Shown: one piece after another, positions 24,761-33,478 of the stretch
Layout: the number at the start of each line of letters is the position of its first letter
Numbering within the stretch: position 1 is the stretch's first letter
NCBI RefSeq assembly: GCF_019880245.1
Contig: NZ_CP082286.1
Location: 700,521 to 764,520, forward strand
DNA: 64,000 bases
Reading direction: 5' to 3'
Source of the DNA: Halobaculum roseum
GTDB lineage: Archaea > Halobacteriota > Halobacteria > Halobacteriales > Haloferacaceae
Position numbers and translations under genes: made by a program
The notes under the pieces: model-generated
Database searches by the model: none
Seen by the model: the letters and a program-made list of their open reading frames with translations, nothing else
What the model was told of the DNA's origin: nothing

Positions 24761-26155
24761 TCACTGGTGGTCGTGACCCTGTGACGCTCCCGCCTCCGGG
24801 TGTTGATGGGTGAATGCAGCGGGGCGATCCTCGAACGATCGCTTGCAGGTCTTCGAACAGAAGTAGTACGTCTCGCCATCGTGGGTCAGACTCGGCCCAC
24901 TGTCGTCGGTTCGCATCCCGCAGACGGGGTCACGGTACTGGCCGGGTGCACCGAGGCCACGGCGATACACGTACAGGAGGAAGCCGGAGAGCGCGAACGC
25001 GACGAGGTTGAGGTAGAACGTGTAGTCGAGTTCGAAGTACGTCCGCTCGGTCGCCGTCTCTCCGCCGGCCAGATCCGGAACGATACCGAGCGCGTCGAAC
25101 AGCGACTCCATGAGGAAGCCGGTGAATGCCATCGTCACGAAGAAGACGCCGAGGATGTACAGCATGACGTTCCAGCCGTAGTACTTCCGATAGACGTTCA
25201 ATACGGGGATCGTGATGAGGTCGGCGTAGACGAACGCGATGATGCCGGCGAAGCTGACACCGCCGCCCCAGAGCGCGACCGCGAACGGAACGTTGCCCAT
25301 ACTGCCGACGAAACTGAGGACGGCGATCGCGACGCCCATGATCGCGTTCTCAGCCGTCACGAGCAGGCCATCGCCCTGGATGAACAGCGTGTTCCACACC
25401 CGCTGCGGGACGAAGACGATGACGAACCCCGAGATGAGAAAGCCGGCGACGATGTCCTTCCAGATCATCGACCACTCCTTGCGGTACTGGTTCCCGACCT
25501 TGTACCAGCCGCCCCACGACAGTAGTTCCTCGCGCCACCCGCCACGACTCGACGTCTCTTGCTGGTAGGTCTCCATACACCCCTCGGAGCAGAACGTGAG
25601 CGTCTCACCGCCGTCGGTCGTGAGGGAATATTCGTCTTTGCCTTCCATCCCGCAGGTCGGGTCTTCGGTGACACCAGCCTCACGGTCGCGCTCGTTGAGC
25701 GTCTCTCGGACCTCGTCGAACAGGTTCTCGGGGAGCGTGAGGTGGACGATCATCGCCATCACGGCGATGAGAACGAGGCCACCGAGCAGCTCCGCGAGGA
25801 GGAACTCCCAGCCCAACAGGATCAGGATCATCAACCCGAGTTCGACGATGAGGTTCGTCGACGCGAACATGAACGCGAGGAAGTTCACCGCGTGTGCCCC
25901 CTTCTTGAACAACCCTTTCCCGATCGCGACGGCGCCGAAACTGCAGCCGCTACTCGCCGCGCCGAACGCGGTCGCCTTGGCGAGCCCGCTCAGGTCACCG
26001 TCACCGAGCACCTGTGCCATTCGCTCCTTGGAGACGTAGACCTGGACGAGGCTCGTGACTGTGAGGCCCATAATGATCGCCCACGCCGCCGTCCACAGGA
26101 AGCCGACCCCGATGCGAAGCGCTTCCAGGACGCCCTCGATCATCGTCGCTACCAT
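24761..26155 (-). CDS. Permease with two YHS metal-binding domains
   Basis: This is 464 residues (an ATG at 26143 is an alternative start). About eight membrane helices fall in two halves, as in SO_0444/UPF0718-type permeases, with conserved GAASSGCSFGAVAIGKGLF near residue 65-85 and SFVGSMGNVPFAVALWGGG in the second half. Two YHS (TRASH-like) modules are inserted: DPTCGM...FCSEGC at about 160-195 and DPVCGM...YFCSKTC near the C-terminus, each with Cys pairs for a metal. The tail is His-rich (HDHQ). It is likely a metal or metalloid exporter or a copper-handling permease; the substrate is inferred from neighbours only. Confidence 0.85.
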   Translation of the reverse strand: MVATMIEGVLEALRIGVGFLWTAAWAIIMGLTVTSLVQVYVSKERMAQVLGDGDLSGLAKATAFGAASSGCSFGAVAIGKGLFKKGAHAVNFLAFMFASTNLIVELGLMILILLGWEFLLAELLGGLVLIAVMAMIVHLTLPENLFDEVRETLNERDREAGVTEDPTCGMEGKDEYSLTTDGGETLTFCSEGCMETYQQETSSRGGWREELLSWGGWYKVGNQYRKEWSMIWKDIVAGFLISGFVIVFVPQRVWNTLFIQGDGLLVTAENAIMGVAIAVLSFVGSMGNVPFAVALWGGGVSFAGIIAFVYADLITIPVLNVYRKYYGWNVMLYILGVFFVTMAFTGFLMESLFDALGIVPDLAGGETATERTYFELDYTFYLNLVAFALSGFLLYVYRRGLGAPGQYRDPVCGMRTDDSGPSLTHDGETYYFCSKTCKRSFEDRPAAFTHQHPEAGASQGHDHQ

Positions 26156-26204
26156 AGGGACAGTATCGGGAGGATTCTCTTTTGCAGTTTTCCTTCAGAC
26201 TATT

Positions 26205-26214
26205 CGGTTAACCG
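26205..26214. promoter_or_regulatory. Palindrome between the permease and SHOCT gene 3
   Basis: CGGTTAACCG is a perfect 10-bp palindrome in the 180-bp divergent spacer, about 50 bp ahead of the permease start and 120 bp ahead of the SHOCT gene. It is placed for a metal-responsive regulator, but no binding evidence exists. Confidence 0.35.
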
Positions 26215-26336
26215 ACGCATTGAGCATGGATTCAAAATGAAAACGGCCTCCAGAACACGCAAAAGAAAGCCACAACCGCATTGAATAGTCAGTGCGTAGT
26301 AGTATTCGAGACCCATACTCACGGAGGGACCTCAAT

Positions 26337-26723
26337 ATGCCCACAAAAACAGACGATACGAGTCTTGTCACGCTCCTCCTCGGAATCATCGCCGCCCTCA
26401 TCATCTTCCCGTTGTTCTTCATGGGCTTCGGGATGATGGGATTCGGACCGATGATGGGCGGGATGTGGGGCGGTGGAATGTGGGGCGACGGCACGATGCC
26501 CGGCTGGCTGTTCGTCGTCGGGATCGTGATGCAGCTCCTGTTCCTGGTCGCCCTCGTCGGTGGCGGGTACCTCATCTACCGCGCGATCACGGGGGATGCG
26601 AGTGACGCTGACCACGCACTCGAAGAACTCCGGCTCGCGTACGCCCGGGGAGAGCTGACCGACGAGGAATACGAACAGCGACGCGAGGCACTCGAACGAG
26701 ACACCTCCTCACGTTCCGACTGA
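26337..26723 (+). CDS. SHOCT-domain membrane protein 3
   Basis: This is 128 residues from the ATG at 26337. First membrane helix SLVTLLLGIIAALIIFPLFF, then a Met/Gly-rich stretch (GFGMMGFGPMMGGMWGGG) that could bind copper. A second helix (FVVGIVMQLLFLVALVGGGY) and a C-terminal SHOCT motif (ALEELRLAYARGELTDEEYE) follow. It is divergent from the YHS permease and eight bases ahead of the next membrane protein gene, with which it probably forms an operon. Confidence 0.88.
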   Translation: MPTKTDDTSLVTLLLGIIAALIIFPLFFMGFGMMGFGPMMGGMWGGGMWGDGTMPGWLFVVGIVMQLLFLVALVGGGYLIYRAITGDASDADHALEELRLAYARGELTDEEYEQRREALERDTSSRSD

Positions 26724-26730
26724 ACTGAGA

Positions 26731-27372
26731 ATGGCCGGATCCTCCGACCACCGTCAACGCACGGCGCATCCACCACTCCCCTCGTGGCTCGCCCGATACA
26801 CGACGCTGGGGTTGTACGGACTCCTCATCGGGACGGGACTCAGTCTGCTCGCGTTCGTCACCAACCCGGTTCCCGATCCCTCGTTCCCGTGGGCGACGCT
26901 TCCCGAGCGGGTACGGGTTCCGGTTGCACAGCCCCGAATCGAGCACTGGCCGGTAACTTACACGCTCGGCATCTGGCTGTGGGTCTTCTGCTTCCCCGCC
27001 CTCTTCCTGGCTGGATACCGGCGATACGGCGACATGGAGCGTGGGGCGGCGGTGTGGCTCGTCGGGTTGCCGACCGTCGCGATGCTAGGTTGGACCACGT
27101 ACTGCCGGCTCTTCTGGCCGAAGCTCCATCCGCCGACCTGGAACGCCCCGGCCTACACGTTCGTTTGCTGGCTGTACTGTTCGACCTACGACGTGCTCTG
27201 GAGCAACACGGCATACATCATTGCGCTGTTCGGCGTCGTCACGACGGTCCTCGTCGTGCGACAGCGGGATACGGGCCGGTATGCCCTGCTCGGGTTTGGG
27301 CTCCTCGCACTTCCGCTCGGAGTACCGGCTCTGTACGAAGGATATCGGCGGGTGACGCGAACCGGGACCTGA
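26731..27372 (+). CDS. Multi-span membrane protein, unknown function
   Basis: This is 213 residues with about five hydrophobic segments (TTLGLYGLLIGTGLSLLAF; YTLGIWLWVFCFPALFLAGY; VWLVGLPTVAMLGW; AYIIALFGVVTTVLVV; LLGFGLLALPLGVPALY). Aromatic- and Cys-containing loops join them (WTTYCRLFWPK; VCWLYCSTYD). No known family was recognised. It is co-oriented with the SHOCT gene, eight bases away, so probably part of the same metal-linked unit. Confidence 0.7.
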   Translation: MAGSSDHRQRTAHPPLPSWLARYTTLGLYGLLIGTGLSLLAFVTNPVPDPSFPWATLPERVRVPVAQPRIEHWPVTYTLGIWLWVFCFPALFLAGYRRYGDMERGAAVWLVGLPTVAMLGWTTYCRLFWPKLHPPTWNAPAYTFVCWLYCSTYDVLWSNTAYIIALFGVVTTVLVVRQRDTGRYALLGFGLLALPLGVPALYEGYRRVTRTGT

Positions 27373-27635
27373 GGAGCCGTGAACAGGTGCCGGTTTCGGC
27401 GGCGGTAGCAACAGCGGGGGAACTACTGCCGATACGAGGGAGGTCTTCACAGCCAGAGGAACCGCTTTCAGTGAGAGCCTCGTCAATGCAAGGACGTCGA
27501 CGACCGTCTCAACACCCGAAACGGACGAGACAGGTGCGTACTGTGGATCCCTGGTCTTCGATCACGACCCGAACTGCGTCCGCAATCGCGATGACGACTG
27601 TGGCTCACCCACGTATTTCCGTACATCCCAACGCT

Positions 27636-27673
27636 CGGGAATCCTCGCCCTTCAGGGCGAGGAGGATGTCAAC
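27636..27673 (+). repeat. Solo IS200/IS605-type right end (GAAT-hairpin-TCAA)
   Basis: Plus-strand order: GGGAAT, then a perfect 8-bp stem CCTCGCCC/GGGCGAGG with loop TTCA (27643-27662), then AGGATGTCAA. The IS608 type element is known to use a GAAT guide before its right hairpin and a TCAA cleavage site after it, and this fits closely. No transposase or TnpB gene is attached. The bases TCA at 27669-27671 supply the stop of the converging PQQ-repeat gene. The rest of 27373-27635 holds no gene. Confidence 0.65.
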
Positions 27674-28787
27674 GAACTGTATACAACGTCCCGTCGTTGC
27701 CCGGAACGTACAACGTCTCATCGACCAAGATCGGATATTGGCCGCCCCGGATCGCCGTCGCCTTCCACCGCTCGGCACCCGTCTCCCGGTCGAACCCGCG
27801 AAGCACACCCGCTCCGAGATAGAGCATCTCGTCGGTTACGATCGGGCGTGCATCGCCGGACCGCGGAACCGAAACCGACCACTGCTCGACCCCGTCGGCC
27901 GCACTCACGGAGTACACCTCGTCACCGGCGGTTGCGAAGTAGACAGCTCCGTCGGCGACTGCCGGGGAGGACGTGATCGACGGAGCCCCGGAGGTCGTGT
28001 TGACCGCCGTGGGCCGGAACCGCCACTCGACTGCCCCGGTCGTCGCATCGAGTGCATACAACAGCCCGTCCCCGGATCCGACGTATGCGGTTCCGTTCTC
28101 GACGGCGATCGCGTTCCGCGTTCCGCCGCCGGGTGGCGCGTCGAACAGGTCGTGATCGTCGGTTTCGAACCACCAGCGTCGGGTGCCATCGTCCGCATCG
28201 ATCGCATAAATGTACTCCCCGCCGCCTACGTACACCGTGCCGTCGACTACTGCGGGTGGCGAGAAGATGTCGCCGAGCGTCTCGTACGTCCACTCGATCT
28301 CGCCGGACGCCACACTGAGCGCGTACAGTGTTTGATCGGTACAGCCGACATACACGGTGCCATCGACAACGGTCGGGGCCGCGAGAACACAGTCGTCCGT
28401 CTCCGTTCGCCATCTCACAGCACCAGTATGGCGATTGAGTGCAGTGATCGCGCCGGCGGTCTCGCCGTCGAATGGAGTCCGACTCTCGACGACGATCAGC
28501 GTGTCTCCAGTGATCGCGAGCGATTGTGCATCGACTGAATCCACAGCCGCGTTCCACCGGACGCTCCCGTCCGCCGTGTCGATCGCATACACGTGGGTGT
28601 CGTCATCGGGATACCCGTTCTCGCCGATATACAGCGTGTCATCGATGTGGACGGGGCCCCCTGTAAGCGACTGTTCCGTCTCAACGAGCGGTGAGACGAC
28701 GACGGTTTCAGTCGGCCCCGTTCCGTTGACCGCGGATGTCTGTGCGGCGTCCGGCCCGTGCATCAGCCATTCCGACGACTCACTCAT
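27669..28787 (-). CDS. PQQ-type beta-propeller repeat protein
   Basis: This is 372 residues of repeated blades with the pattern DGTVYVGxxxxxLYALxxxxGxxxW (for example VDGTVYVGCTDQTLYALS, NGTAYVGSGDGLLYALD, DGAVYFATAGDEVYSVS). This is the fold of PQQ-binding-like and BamB-like domains. No PQQ-enzyme active site is visible, so it is likely a scaffold or binding protein. It lacks a signal peptide, unusual since many homologues are exported. The stop codon lies inside an insertion-sequence end, so the last residues may be altered or missing. Confidence 0.85.
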   Translation of the reverse strand: MSESSEWLMHGPDAAQTSAVNGTGPTETVVVSPLVETEQSLTGGPVHIDDTLYIGENGYPDDDTHVYAIDTADGSVRWNAAVDSVDAQSLAITGDTLIVVESRTPFDGETAGAITALNRHTGAVRWRTETDDCVLAAPTVVDGTVYVGCTDQTLYALSVASGEIEWTYETLGDIFSPPAVVDGTVYVGGGEYIYAIDADDGTRRWWFETDDHDLFDAPPGGGTRNAIAVENGTAYVGSGDGLLYALDATTGAVEWRFRPTAVNTTSGAPSITSSPAVADGAVYFATAGDEVYSVSAADGVEQWSVSVPRSGDARPIVTDEMLYLGAGVLRGFDRETGAERWKATAIRGGQYPILVDETLYVPGNDGTLYTVR

Positions 28788-29074
28788 CGCGGAACACCGC
28801 CCGAACTACTCCGTGGGATTCGCGGTCGCTTCCATGTCGGCGAGGAGACATTGACATACACACGACATGATTCTCGAATAAACGTTTTGGCTACGGTGGA
28901 GCCCGATAGCTCAGGAGTCAGTGCCGTCCATCCGACCGCCGTACCAGTCGGTGAGCGCAGGTACCGTCAGCCCCCCCGAGTCAGTCGGTAGTGGCCGTCC
29001 CCTCAGTTCGTGTCGCCCCGCAGCCAGCATCGACAGTGGGGAGTACGACTACGTCCCGAAAGACCTTGCCGAGG

Positions 29075-30673
29075 TCAATCGTCCGCCGTCGGCACGTCCG
29101 GTGACGAGCCCGCGGACTTCGGGTCGAGACCGCGACGCCGGGCGTCGAACTCCGAGAGGCCGTAGACGAGCCCGATCAGCGCCAGCACGCCGACCGGGAG
29201 CAGCACGAACGGGGAGATCCGGGTGAATCCCCACACGAGCATCAGCCCGGCCACCACGACCACGACGGTGACCGCGTAGTAGATCTGCGTCCGGACGTGG
29301 TCGATGAGGTCCGCGCCGGTGAACGTCGAGGACAGCACCGTCGTGTCCGAGATCGGCGAGGAGTGGTCGCCGAAGATGGCCCCGGAGAAGACCATCCCGA
29401 CCATGACCGCGACCATGGTGTGGGTGCCGGCGATGTTCCACGCGACGGGCACGGCGATCGGGGTCACGATGCCCATCGTTCCCCAGGAGCTCCCCGTCGA
29501 GAAGGCGATGAACGCGGCGGTGAACAGCACGACGACCGGGAGCAGTTCCGCCGAGAGGCCGGCCGACTCGGCCCAGGCGGCGACCACGTCGCCCGTGCCG
29601 AGCGTCTCGACGACGTTGCCGATCCCCCACGCGAGCACGAGGATCGTCACCGCCGTCAGCATGATGCCGAAGCCGTCGATGGTGGTGTCGACGCTCTCGC
29701 CCAGCGAGAGCAGCCCGTATGCGTACCCGAGCGCGTACGTCGTCACCACCATCGCGAACGACCCGAAGATCAGCGCGACCGCGTAGTCGGCGCCGGTGAC
29801 CATGTCGTACAGCGTCGCCCCGGGCCCGTAGCCCGTCCATAGCGCCGAGCCGACGGTGACCCCGATCAGCACCAGGATGGGCAGAAAGAACGACAGCAGC
29901 TTCGGGTCGTCGACGTTCGGTTCGCCGAGCTCCGACTCGACGTCCTGCATGGGCCGGGCGTCGTCGCGGGTCACCTTGCCGGTCTCGGCGGCACGGTGTT
30001 CGGCCGTGAGCATCTCCCCGTAATCGCGCTGGCTGATCACGACGATCCCGACCATCACGATCGCCAGGATCGCGTACATGTTGTACGGGATCGACTGCAG
30101 GTACACCTCGAAGGTGTCCGGGATCTCGTCGGCGGCCAACCCCGTCGCCTCGTAGCCCGACTCGATCATCGACAGCTGGAACGCGACCCACGAGGAGATC
30201 GCGAGCGTCGCGACCGGCGCCGCCGTGGAGTCGACGAGATAGGACAGCTTCTCCCGGGAGACCTTCAGGTGGTCGGAGACGTCCTTCATCGTGCTCCCGA
30301 CGACGGCCGTGTTGGCGTAGTCGTCGAAGAACAAGACGATGCCCAGGAGCCACGCCGCGACGCCCGCCTTTCGTTTCGTGTCGATGCGGTCGATCGCCCA
30401 GTTCCGGACGGCGTGTGAGCCGCCCAGCCGCCAGATCATCGCCACCGCCGACCCCAGCAGCAGGGTGAAGATGACGATCTGGGCGTGGAACACGCTGTCG
30501 CCGATCGCGGCGGCGATCCAGTCGAAGGTCTGTCCGAGCCCGAGCCCGCCCGTGACGATGACGCCGCCGGACCAGATGCCCAGGAACAGCGACAGCACCG
30601 CCTTCCGGGTCGCGATCGCGAGCACGATGGCCAGCAGCGGCGGGACGAGCGAGAGCGCGCCGAATTCTGGCAT
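29075..30673 (-). CDS. NhaC-family Na+/H+ antiporter
   Basis: This is 532 residues with about 12 membrane helices. Signatures are LGIVLFFDDYANTAVVGSTM near residue 113 (acidic ion-binding pair) and FSTGSSWGTMGIVTPIAVP near 410, plus GAIFGDHSSPISDTTVLSS, all typical of NhaC transporters. It would exchange sodium for protons across the cytoplasmic membrane, a core task in a halophile; some relatives carry organic acids instead. Transcribed alone. The 287-bp spacer before the PQQ gene holds nothing else recognised. Confidence 0.9.
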   Translation of the reverse strand: MPEFGALSLVPPLLAIVLAIATRKAVLSLFLGIWSGGVIVTGGLGLGQTFDWIAAAIGDSVFHAQIVIFTLLLGSAVAMIWRLGGSHAVRNWAIDRIDTKRKAGVAAWLLGIVLFFDDYANTAVVGSTMKDVSDHLKVSREKLSYLVDSTAAPVATLAISSWVAFQLSMIESGYEATGLAADEIPDTFEVYLQSIPYNMYAILAIVMVGIVVISQRDYGEMLTAEHRAAETGKVTRDDARPMQDVESELGEPNVDDPKLLSFFLPILVLIGVTVGSALWTGYGPGATLYDMVTGADYAVALIFGSFAMVVTTYALGYAYGLLSLGESVDTTIDGFGIMLTAVTILVLAWGIGNVVETLGTGDVVAAWAESAGLSAELLPVVVLFTAAFIAFSTGSSWGTMGIVTPIAVPVAWNIAGTHTMVAVMVGMVFSGAIFGDHSSPISDTTVLSSTFTGADLIDHVRTQIYYAVTVVVVVAGLMLVWGFTRISPFVLLPVGVLALIGLVYGLSEFDARRRGLDPKSAGSSPDVPTADD

Positions 30674-30819
30674 ATGTGAACATACACCAAGATATTATGT
30701 AAATTCCTCCGGAGATCCCACCGTCGCGAGATCGTACTGTGTCGGTCGCCGAAGATGCTGGATGACTGAGGGATCGGTTCCGTTCGACTGGGTTGCGCTG
30801 TCGCGGCGGGAACCGGTCC

Positions 30820-31959
30820 CTACCCACTGATCCCGCTTCGGAACCCCTTACGGACCGTCATCGCGTGCGCGTAGTCCGATTCGGTCAGGATACCGACGAG
30901 CTCGCCCGCCTCCTCGACGATGGCGGTCGACCCGCCTGCCTGGTTCAACGTGGCGAGCGTGTCGAAGGCGTCCGCGCTCGCGCCGACCCGCGGAACTTCC
31001 TGCATCACCGCCTCGACCCGAGTCGACCCGCGGTCGTCCCCCCGAACCGAGCGGAGCCCGGACAGCGAGACGAGCCCGACGACCGCCCCGGCGTCGTCCG
31101 TGACGAGGTGGACGGTCTGCCGGTCGCGAAGCATCCGGGAGCCCAGCTCCTCGATCGTGGTGTCCACCGAGACGGTCGGGGGATCGCGAGTCATGATGTC
31201 GCCGACGGTGATCCCCTCGAGGAGTTCGTCCAGCAGGACCGTCCGCGACTCCGTCGTCGCGGCGCCGTAGATGAAGAACGCCAGCAGGAGCATGACGATG
31301 TTGAACGAGACGACGCCGACGATGGCGAACAGGAAGGCGAAGACGACGCCGACCCGTGCGGCGATCCGCGTCGCCGTGCCGTACGGTCGAGTGCGGGCCA
31401 GGAGCGCCCGGAAGATGCGGCCGCCGTCCATCGGGAACGCGGGCAGCAGGTTGAATCCGGCCAACAGGAGGTTCGTGAACGCGAGATACCCGAGGACGAA
31501 CCGCGTGACCGGGATCGAGCCCGGGGCGACGAGCGCGCCCGCGTAACACACGCCGGCGACGAGCACGCTCACGACCGGGCCGGCGATGGCGATCCAGAAC
31601 TCGCGGTTCCACTCCCTGGGCACCGACTCTAAGGCGGCGAGCCCGCCGAGGATCCACAGCGTGATCGACTCGATCCCGATGCCGTAGCGTAACGCGACCC
31701 ACGAGTGTCCGAGTTCGTGGAGGGTGACGCTCACGAACAGGCCGACCGCGGCCGCGATGCCGATGACCCACGGCGTCGCGCCGGCGCCGAGGACGGCCAG
31801 GTCGAACCCGACCCCGGTGAACCCCTCGATGATCCCGGCGTAGAACGCGATCTGCTGGCCGCTTCCGATGAGCCACGCGAGCACGGGTAGGAAGATCAAC
31901 AGCGAGGTGTTGACGCGGATCGGGATGTCCCAGACCCTGGTGACGGTGTAGCTTCGCAC
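30820..31959 (-). CDS. M50 (S2P-type) membrane metalloprotease with CBS pair
   Basis: This is 379 residues from the GTG at 31959; the frame extends 15 codons with no membrane or domain sense. Zinc site SVTLHELGHSWVALRYG near residue 80 and the third ligand in FNLLPAFPMDGGRIFRALL near 180, both within membrane helices. The C-terminal third has two CBS domains (VGDIMTRDPPTVSVDTTIEE; TAIVEEAGELVGILTESDY) that usually bind adenine nucleotides. It would cut membrane-embedded substrates under energy control; the substrate is unknown. Architecture matches haloarchaeal site-2 proteases. Confidence 0.9.
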   Translation of the reverse strand: MRSYTVTRVWDIPIRVNTSLLIFLPVLAWLIGSGQQIAFYAGIIEGFTGVGFDLAVLGAGATPWVIGIAAAVGLFVSVTLHELGHSWVALRYGIGIESITLWILGGLAALESVPREWNREFWIAIAGPVVSVLVAGVCYAGALVAPGSIPVTRFVLGYLAFTNLLLAGFNLLPAFPMDGGRIFRALLARTRPYGTATRIAARVGVVFAFLFAIVGVVSFNIVMLLLAFFIYGAATTESRTVLLDELLEGITVGDIMTRDPPTVSVDTTIEELGSRMLRDRQTVHLVTDDAGAVVGLVSLSGLRSVRGDDRGSTRVEAVMQEVPRVGASADAFDTLATLNQAGGSTAIVEEAGELVGILTESDYAHAMTVRKGFRSGISG

Positions 31960-32312
31960 GGTTGGCGTTCTCGTTCTGGAGGGGTAAGTGACGTGTACGG
32001 ACACGGACAGTCGAGCGGTCCGACCGCAACGGAGTTCGCCGTCGACGTGTGTGAGCGAGACGGTCGGCCCGATCCTGGTGAGAGTACACTACCCGGTCTG
32101 CGGACCGAGGTATTCAGCAGGTACGCTCGGGCTACCCGAATCCGCGGGATCGAACTGTTCGGCGGTCGCGTTCGGCCTGCCGGGACCCGATCCCACCGGG
32201 CGCCTGTTCCGGAGAGGCGAGGGGAACGCCCCGCCGTCTAGAGCGGGTCACGTGAAGCCATCACACTCATCCGCCGAGGGGGACCATGCTACTCGCCGGG
32301 TCCGGCCACCCG
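31960..32312. other. Intergenic spacer
   Basis: No gene, repeat or hairpin was recognised in this 353-bp stretch between the protease start and the end of the unknown gene at 32313. Possible promoter DNA for the protease is at its left side. Confidence 0.4.
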
Positions 32313-33179
32313 TTACCCCGTGGCTCCCCGCACGAACGCCGCGACGCGCCGGGCGAGTGCGCTCCGGAGGTCCTCGATATCGAACGGCGTCTCGCTGTGA
32401 GTGAGGCGCCGGAACTCCGCCCGCAGCGTTCGATCGAGTACGGCATCGGTCACGACCGACACGCTCGCGGGGGAGTCGCGCTCCCCGATCAACGACGTGA
32501 GCACCTCCGCCGACGCGACGGTCGCGGCGTATTCGTCGACAGCCGATCTGATCGGCTCCGCCTCCGGTGGGTCTCCCGCATACTCGCTCGCGACCGTCCG
32601 CGCGAGGCCGCCGCCCTTCTTGCGATACAGGACCCCGTAGGCAGTCCCCTCGCCCCACCGTGTCTCGGGTGGTGTGTCCCCACGCGAGTCGATATCCCGC
32701 ACGTGGACTTCCGTGTCGAGTGTCGGCAGGGTTGGAACCCCGAACTCCGCGAACACGCGTTCGAGTTCGTGGGGGAGCAACTCCGACCCGGGAGCCGTGA
32801 CGTCGACGCCCACGACCGGCGGCGCCCGCGACCAGTCGTATCCACGGTGGCGGCGATGGACCGCGAGACAGCGGAGGGTGACCGTCGTCGGGTCATCGAC
32901 CGCACGGCGGACGGCGCCCCGATCGAGTCGCGAAACGAGTGCTCGTACTGCAAACCCGAACACCGGAGGGACCTCGTCGGCATCGACCCACCGATGCGGC
33001 TGTCCCGAGTGTTCGCCGACCGCGAACGCGACCTGCAGTCGGTTGTTGGCGTCGAGACGTGCCTCGAACGGCGTCCCGTCGGGGTACTCATACAGCCAGA
33101 GGTGGCCCGCTTCGAGGAACTCCGAACCGACGGATCTCAGTCGGGGTGGGACCGGTTCGTCAACGGGCGGGTCTGACAC
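32313..33179 (-). CDS. Conserved-type hypothetical protein
   Basis: This is 288 residues with a GTG start at 33179. Soluble, with no signal or membrane segment. Visible pieces are FLEAGHLWLYEYPDGTPFEA, RWVDADEVPPVFGFAVRAL, and WGEGTAYGVLYRKKGGGLAR. The last, an E-G-x-x-Y-x-x-x-x-R-K-K-G motif, is faintly like motif IV of RNA/DNA ligases, but no KxDG nucleotidylation motif is seen, so I do not assign that role. Amino-acid and codon use match the chromosome. Monocistronic. Confidence 0.65.
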   Translation of the reverse strand: MSDPPVDEPVPPRLRSVGSEFLEAGHLWLYEYPDGTPFEARLDANNRLQVAFAVGEHSGQPHRWVDADEVPPVFGFAVRALVSRLDRGAVRRAVDDPTTVTLRCLAVHRRHRGYDWSRAPPVVGVDVTAPGSELLPHELERVFAEFGVPTLPTLDTEVHVRDIDSRGDTPPETRWGEGTAYGVLYRKKGGGLARTVASEYAGDPPEAEPIRSAVDEYAATVASAEVLTSLIGERDSPASVSVVTDAVLDRTLRAEFRRLTHSETPFDIEDLRSALARRVAAFVRGATG

Positions 33180-33364
33180 GAGAGCACAGTCTCCCGTTCG
33201 CGACGTGAAGCTTCGGTCTGCCCCAACGGGGAGCGAGACTGTGAACAGCGGCGACTACTCGACGGCCGCCGATTCGGGTCCCGGCGGGAGGCCGGCGTCT
33301 CGGACCGCGGTTGATCTCGGCTCTCGAGGCGGTCCCGGGCTCGACCTCCTCCCCGCATTGAAGA

Positions 33365-33477
33365 CAGGGCTGTCTCCGTGTCTCTCAATGATGTCGATGT
33401 CCGCTGTCGATCTCGATCGTCCAGTGAGGATCGCGACGTACCCACGGACGAGAACGTAGTCGACCACGGAGGCGTGG
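33365..33477 (-). pseudogene. Relic of a nucleotidyltransferase-fold gene
   Basis: One minus-strand frame reads ASVVDYVLVRGYVAILTGRS then RSTADIDIIERHGDSP. This is the start of a nucleotidyltransferase fold (normally VLVGGYVA...STxDIDxII) with one Gly of the GG pair changed to Arg. After about 40 codons resemblance ends and no start or full domain exists. It sits downstream of the iclR gene in 33180-33478, which otherwise holds nothing. It resembles the AbiEii-like gene at 8689 only in motif. Confidence 0.5.
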
Positions 33478-33478
33478 C

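Noticed and set aside
28900-28925. tRNA-like phrase (GATAGCTCAGGAGTCAGTG)
   Set aside because: It has a D-arm-like look but no matching acceptor, anticodon or T-arm sequence nearby.
29049-30827. 592-codon minus-strand open frame
   Set aside because: Arg/His-rich shadow of the NhaC gene; only the NhaC frame has membrane helices and family motifs.
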